From: Methanoculleus sp.
GTDB taxonomy: Archaea; Halobacteriota; Methanomicrobia; Methanomicrobiales; Methanoculleaceae
Direction: 5' to 3'
NCBI GenBank assembly: GCA_018433835.1
Contig: JAHDQM010000017.1
Location: 1-64,000 of the forward strand
DNA: 64,000 nt
The stretch's first letter is position 1, and each line of letters opens with the position of its first letter. A program made the position numbers and the translations under genes. Below are positions 61,499 through 64,000 of this stretch, piece by piece. The notes beneath the pieces were generated by a model. The model searched no databases, was not told where the DNA came from, and saw only the letters and a list, made by a program, of their open reading frames with translations.

Positions 61499-62766
61499 TA
61501 TCCGGTCCTGTAGCGCAGGATCGCTGCGATCCCGCCGAATGCATTGTAGAGCATCGAACCTTCTTCGAAGTCGTCCGAGATGATCCTGACCGTCGCGCTG
61601 CTCTGGTCCGCGAACGTGGTCAGCTCGTCGATGATATCGGTCTCTTCCGCCACGTAGAACGAGCCGCCGTCGTTTGGGCAGGTGCCGAAGTCGAGGTCCT
61701 TGATATGCTTGCCTGGCTCAAGGCTGACCGTCCGCTCCTCGGTGTAGTCGCTGTTTTGGCAGGCAAGTTTCAGCCGGGCTCTCCGGAGTTTGTCGGAGAG
61801 GAGGAGCGTATCGACGGCGCCGAGCTCCAGGTTCTTCCGGACGCTCTCCTCACCGTAGGAGGCGGCACCGTCGTCCTTGACCAGCTCCTGGAGGAACCGG
61901 TTCATCACGTTCTTCTCCTTGATGATATCGAGGCCCTTCAGGGCCTCCGACGCATTCTCGACGAGCTCGGCAAGCCCGGACTCGTTCGTGTAGGAGACGT
62001 CGAAGAGCCCGATGATCCGTTTCTGCAGTTCGTGGTGGAGGAAGCCGCCCGCCTCGAACTCCTCCTTGGTCGGAGTCGGGCCGCCGATCAGCACGCCCTT
62101 GAACCGCTCGAAGAAGTCTTTCTCGCCGAGGAAGACCTCGCTCGCGAGATCGCCGATCTTCTTATAGAACTCGTTGATGGCGATCAACCGCAGCCGCTGG
62201 AAACGGACGCTAGACTGGCCGCCTTTCCGCTGTTTCCCGGGTACCGTCGAGGTGACGCCGCGGATCGGCTCGATCCGGTTGCCCCGGAGAAATCCGACGT
62301 AGGCTTCCCGCCGGTCGAGGACGATCAGGCCGTAGATCTCCTTCTCCCCGAGCATCTGCTGCAGGGGTTCGAGTTCGAACGAGGAACTGCACCGGTACAT
62401 GTAGGTGTTGAGCGGTTCGGGGGGCTCGATGATCTCGCACTCGAGGTCGGTGCGGTCGCCGCCGACGTTGATCGTGCCGCAGAAGACCGCCATGCCGTGC
62501 TCCGGCGGGCGCTTATAGTATTTCAGGCGGGAGAGGATGGAGGATATGGCACTCTGGACGTTCGTCCGGGTCTGTTTGCTCTTGATGTTGGCGCACTGCC
62601 CGAACTCGTCGCGAAGCTGGGCGGTCACGTCGTATATCTGCTTATCCGGAGGTATATACAGTGTGATCAGCTCGGTGCCGCTCCCCTCCTTCTCCGCAAG
62701 CCTCTCAAGCATCTTTTTAAATTCGTAGCGCTTTCGCGGGGTATCCATCTCTTGCGTCTCTTCCAT
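61495..62766 (-). CDS. prf1: Peptide chain release factor aRF1
   Basis: The 423-aa factor has the three signature motifs: NIKS near residue 61, YRCSSSF near 125 for stop-codon recognition, and GGQ near 184 for peptide release. It recognises all three stop codons. It is the first gene of the leftward translation operon. A longer leader of about 100 bp separates it from the Nudix gene. Confidence 0.97.
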   Translation of the reverse strand: MEETQEMDTPRKRYEFKKMLERLAEKEGSGTELITLYIPPDKQIYDVTAQLRDEFGQCANIKSKQTRTNVQSAISSILSRLKYYKRPPEHGMAVFCGTINVGGDRTDLECEIIEPPEPLNTYMYRCSSSFELEPLQQMLGEKEIYGLIVLDRREAYVGFLRGNRIEPIRGVTSTVPGKQRKGGQSSVRFQRLRLIAINEFYKKIGDLASEVFLGEKDFFERFKGVLIGGPTPTKEEFEAGGFLHHELQKRIIGLFDVSYTNESGLAELVENASEALKGLDIIKEKNVMNRFLQELVKDDGAASYGEESVRKNLELGAVDTLLLSDKLRRARLKLACQNSDYTEERTVSLEPGKHIKDLDFGTCPNDGGSFYVAEETDIIDELTTFADQSSATVRIISDDFEEGSMLYNAFGGIAAILRYRTGY

Positions 62767-62872
62767 AGGAGTTCACCAGGCCAGCTGAATGTCGTTCATT
62801 TATCGGAGCTACTATATGTTTCCCGGGGGAGGGCATAAATCTGCGCACATTCGTCGATCCCCTCCCGCACCC

Positions 62873-63367
62873 TCACTGCAGGCACCGGCAGACGAGGCAG
62901 ATCGTTTTTGCATCGACGATTCTTTCGTCCGCAATCATCGCCGCGAGATCCTTGATCGGGACGCGGACGACCTCGATCACCTCGTCGTCGTCCATTGAGT
63001 AGTCGGAGCAGGGGCAGAGGCCCTCGGCGAGGTAAAGCCAGATCCGCTCGTCGGTGTAGCCGGGAGAGGGGTAGATCCAGCCTTTCGGGACGAATGTCTC
63101 CGCTTTCATCCCGGTCTCCTCGATCAGTTCCCGGTACGCGGTCTCGTGCGGCTCCTCACCCTCGTCGATGGTGCCTGCCGGCGCCTCGAAGATGTACTCG
63201 CCGACGGCGAACCGGTACTGCCGGACGAGGTAGCAGTCGTCCCCCTCGACCGGGAGGATTGCGACCGCTCCGCCGGGGTGGACGACCACCCGTTCCTGCT
63301 TCTTCCCGTTCGGGAGCGTAATCTCCCTTTTCTCGACGGTAAGCCGTTTGCCGCGGTAGATCTCCAT
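62873..63367 (-). CDS. Nudix hydrolase (ADP-ribose pyrophosphatase-like)
   Basis: The 164-aa protein has a complete Nudix box, GTIDEGEEPHETAYRELIEE (with TGM after it), at residues 63-85. PGYTDERIWLYLAEGL after the box matches the ADP-ribose pyrophosphatase subgroup. It begins three bases after the queC gene ends on the same strand, so they may share a transcript; a functional link is not apparent. Confidence 0.9.
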   Translation of the reverse strand: MEIYRGKRLTVEKREITLPNGKKQERVVVHPGGAVAILPVEGDDCYLVRQYRFAVGEYIFEAPAGTIDEGEEPHETAYRELIEETGMKAETFVPKGWIYPSPGYTDERIWLYLAEGLCPCSDYSMDDDEVIEVVRVPIKDLAAMIADERIVDAKTICLVCRCLQ

Positions 63368-63370
63368 GGT

Positions 63371-64000
63371 TCACCTCTCGTACTCGATCGGGTCCTCTAT
63401 GCCGGCCTCGCGGAACGCCTCCCTCCTGTAGTGGCAGGAGGAGCAGACCCCGCATGCCCGGTCGTTGTTCTGGTAACAGGACCAGGTCCGTTCGTAGGGG
63501 ACGCCGAGCTCGAGGCCTTTTTTGACGATATCCACTTTCGTCATCCGGATAAAAGGCGTCATCAGGGTGATCCGCGGATCGGCCGCCGTGCCGAGGTCGA
63601 CCACCCGCTGGAACGCCTCGATGAACTCCGGCCGGCAGTCGGGATACCCGGGGTAGTCGCCGGTCTGGACGCCGATGAAGATCGCCTCCGCCCGCCGGGC
63701 TTCCGCGAGGCTGGTCGCGATGGCGAGCAGGTTCGCGTTCCGGAACGGGACGTAGGTACTCGGAATTCCCTCCTCCTCACCGGCGTACTCCTCGACCGCG
63801 ATCGCGGTGTCCGTCAGGCTCGAGGCGCCGATCTTCTTGAAGTGTTCGAGGCCGATCTCGACGAACTCCTGCGCGTCAAGCATCCGGGCGACGGTTCTGG
63901 CGCACTCGCGCTCCTTTTCCTCCGTCCGCTGGCCGTAGGTGAAGTGGAGCGCGATGATATCGTAGCCCATATCCTTTGCGACGTAGGCGAGCGTGGTGGA
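63371..64000 (-). CDS. queC: 7-cyano-7-deazaguanine synthase, 5' end cut by window edge
   Basis: The readable 210 residues begin inside the N-terminal ATP loop ([14 protein letters not shown], after the expected SGGxD) and continue to the C-terminal cysteine cluster [18 protein letters not shown] that binds zinc. QueC makes preQ0, the precursor of archaeosine in tRNA. The start codon lies beyond the window. Confidence 0.93.
   Translation of the reverse strand, partial: STTLAYVAKDMGYDIIALHFTYGQRTEEKERECARTVARMLDAQEFVEIGLEHFKKIGASSLTDTAIAVEEYAGEEEGIPSTYVPFRNANLLAIATSLAEARRAEAIFIGVQTGDYPGYPDCRPEFIEAFQRVVDLGTAADPRITLMTPFIRMTKVDIVKKGLELGVPYERTWSCYQNNDRACGVCSSCHYRREAFREAGIEDPIEYER

Overview
The window is archaeal and most resembles a hydrogenotrophic methanogen of the order Methanomicrobiales (Methanoculleus-like). 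Support comes from GC-rich coding sequence, an initiator tRNA with an A1-U72 pair, Lsm/L37e/aRF1/archaemetzincin/AglB genes, SepRS (used by methanogens that make Cys-tRNA through phosphoserine), Taw1, a SepF-type division protein, minimal SufBC and methanogen-type DUF362 and iron-sulfur flavoproteins. The genus is an inference; no 16S rRNA or mcr gene is present.

Layout. 0.2-5 kb: small housekeeping genes (ZPR1-like, sepF, PUA protein, divergent Lsm-L37e-purF) and the initiator tRNA. 4.7-10 kb: thioredoxin, pterin dehydratase, DUF362/flavoprotein pair, and an ABC-2 exporter whose third gene is a wreck joining a DUF4097 lipoprotein to a histidine-kinase tail. 10-14 kb: a 240-bp element with inverted ends, small membrane proteins and an arginine deiminase-carbamate kinase pair. 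14-20.7 kb: two MFS genes (one broken by a 71-bp duplication), a HerA-like ATPase, and a tandem segmental duplication that left two rubredoxins plus relics of both flanking genes. 20.1-26.3 kb: a peptide-deformylase-like protein, a molybdate/tungstate ABC importer with an embedded TrmO-like gene, a tnpB broken by a hairpin-rich insertion, a second TrmO-like gene and a frameshifted NTF2-like gene. 26.3-31 kb: thiM-thiE, an RNase H, a DUF234 ATPase, and a repeat-filled gap with a lone IS605-type right end. 31-43 kb: deacetylase-like protein, AglB oligosaccharyltransferase and a minus-strand amino-sugar/glycan set (glmM, two nucleotidylyltransferases, glmS, acetyltransferase, aminotransferase) that would feed N-glycosylation. 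43-47 kb: sufC-sufB-pcm-cyclase-hypothetical operon. 47-54 kb: transglutaminase-like lipoprotein, HAD phosphatase, an MrfB/MrfA-like nuclease-helicase pair and archaemetzincin. 54-57 kb: an XRE/DUF2178 unit with a palindromic operator, and fused trehalose synthase/phosphatase. 57-64 kb: a translation operon prf1-argS-taw1-sepS, a Nudix hydrolase, and queC cut by the window end.

The most unusual material is the structural debris rather than the gene list: two hairpin-pair mini-insertions inside tnpB, the rubredoxin segmental duplication with relics, a dispersed family of degenerate GCACC..GGTGC repeats at several intergenic loci, the 71-bp repeat in the MFS gene, and a deformylase-like protein in an organism that should not formylate methionine.
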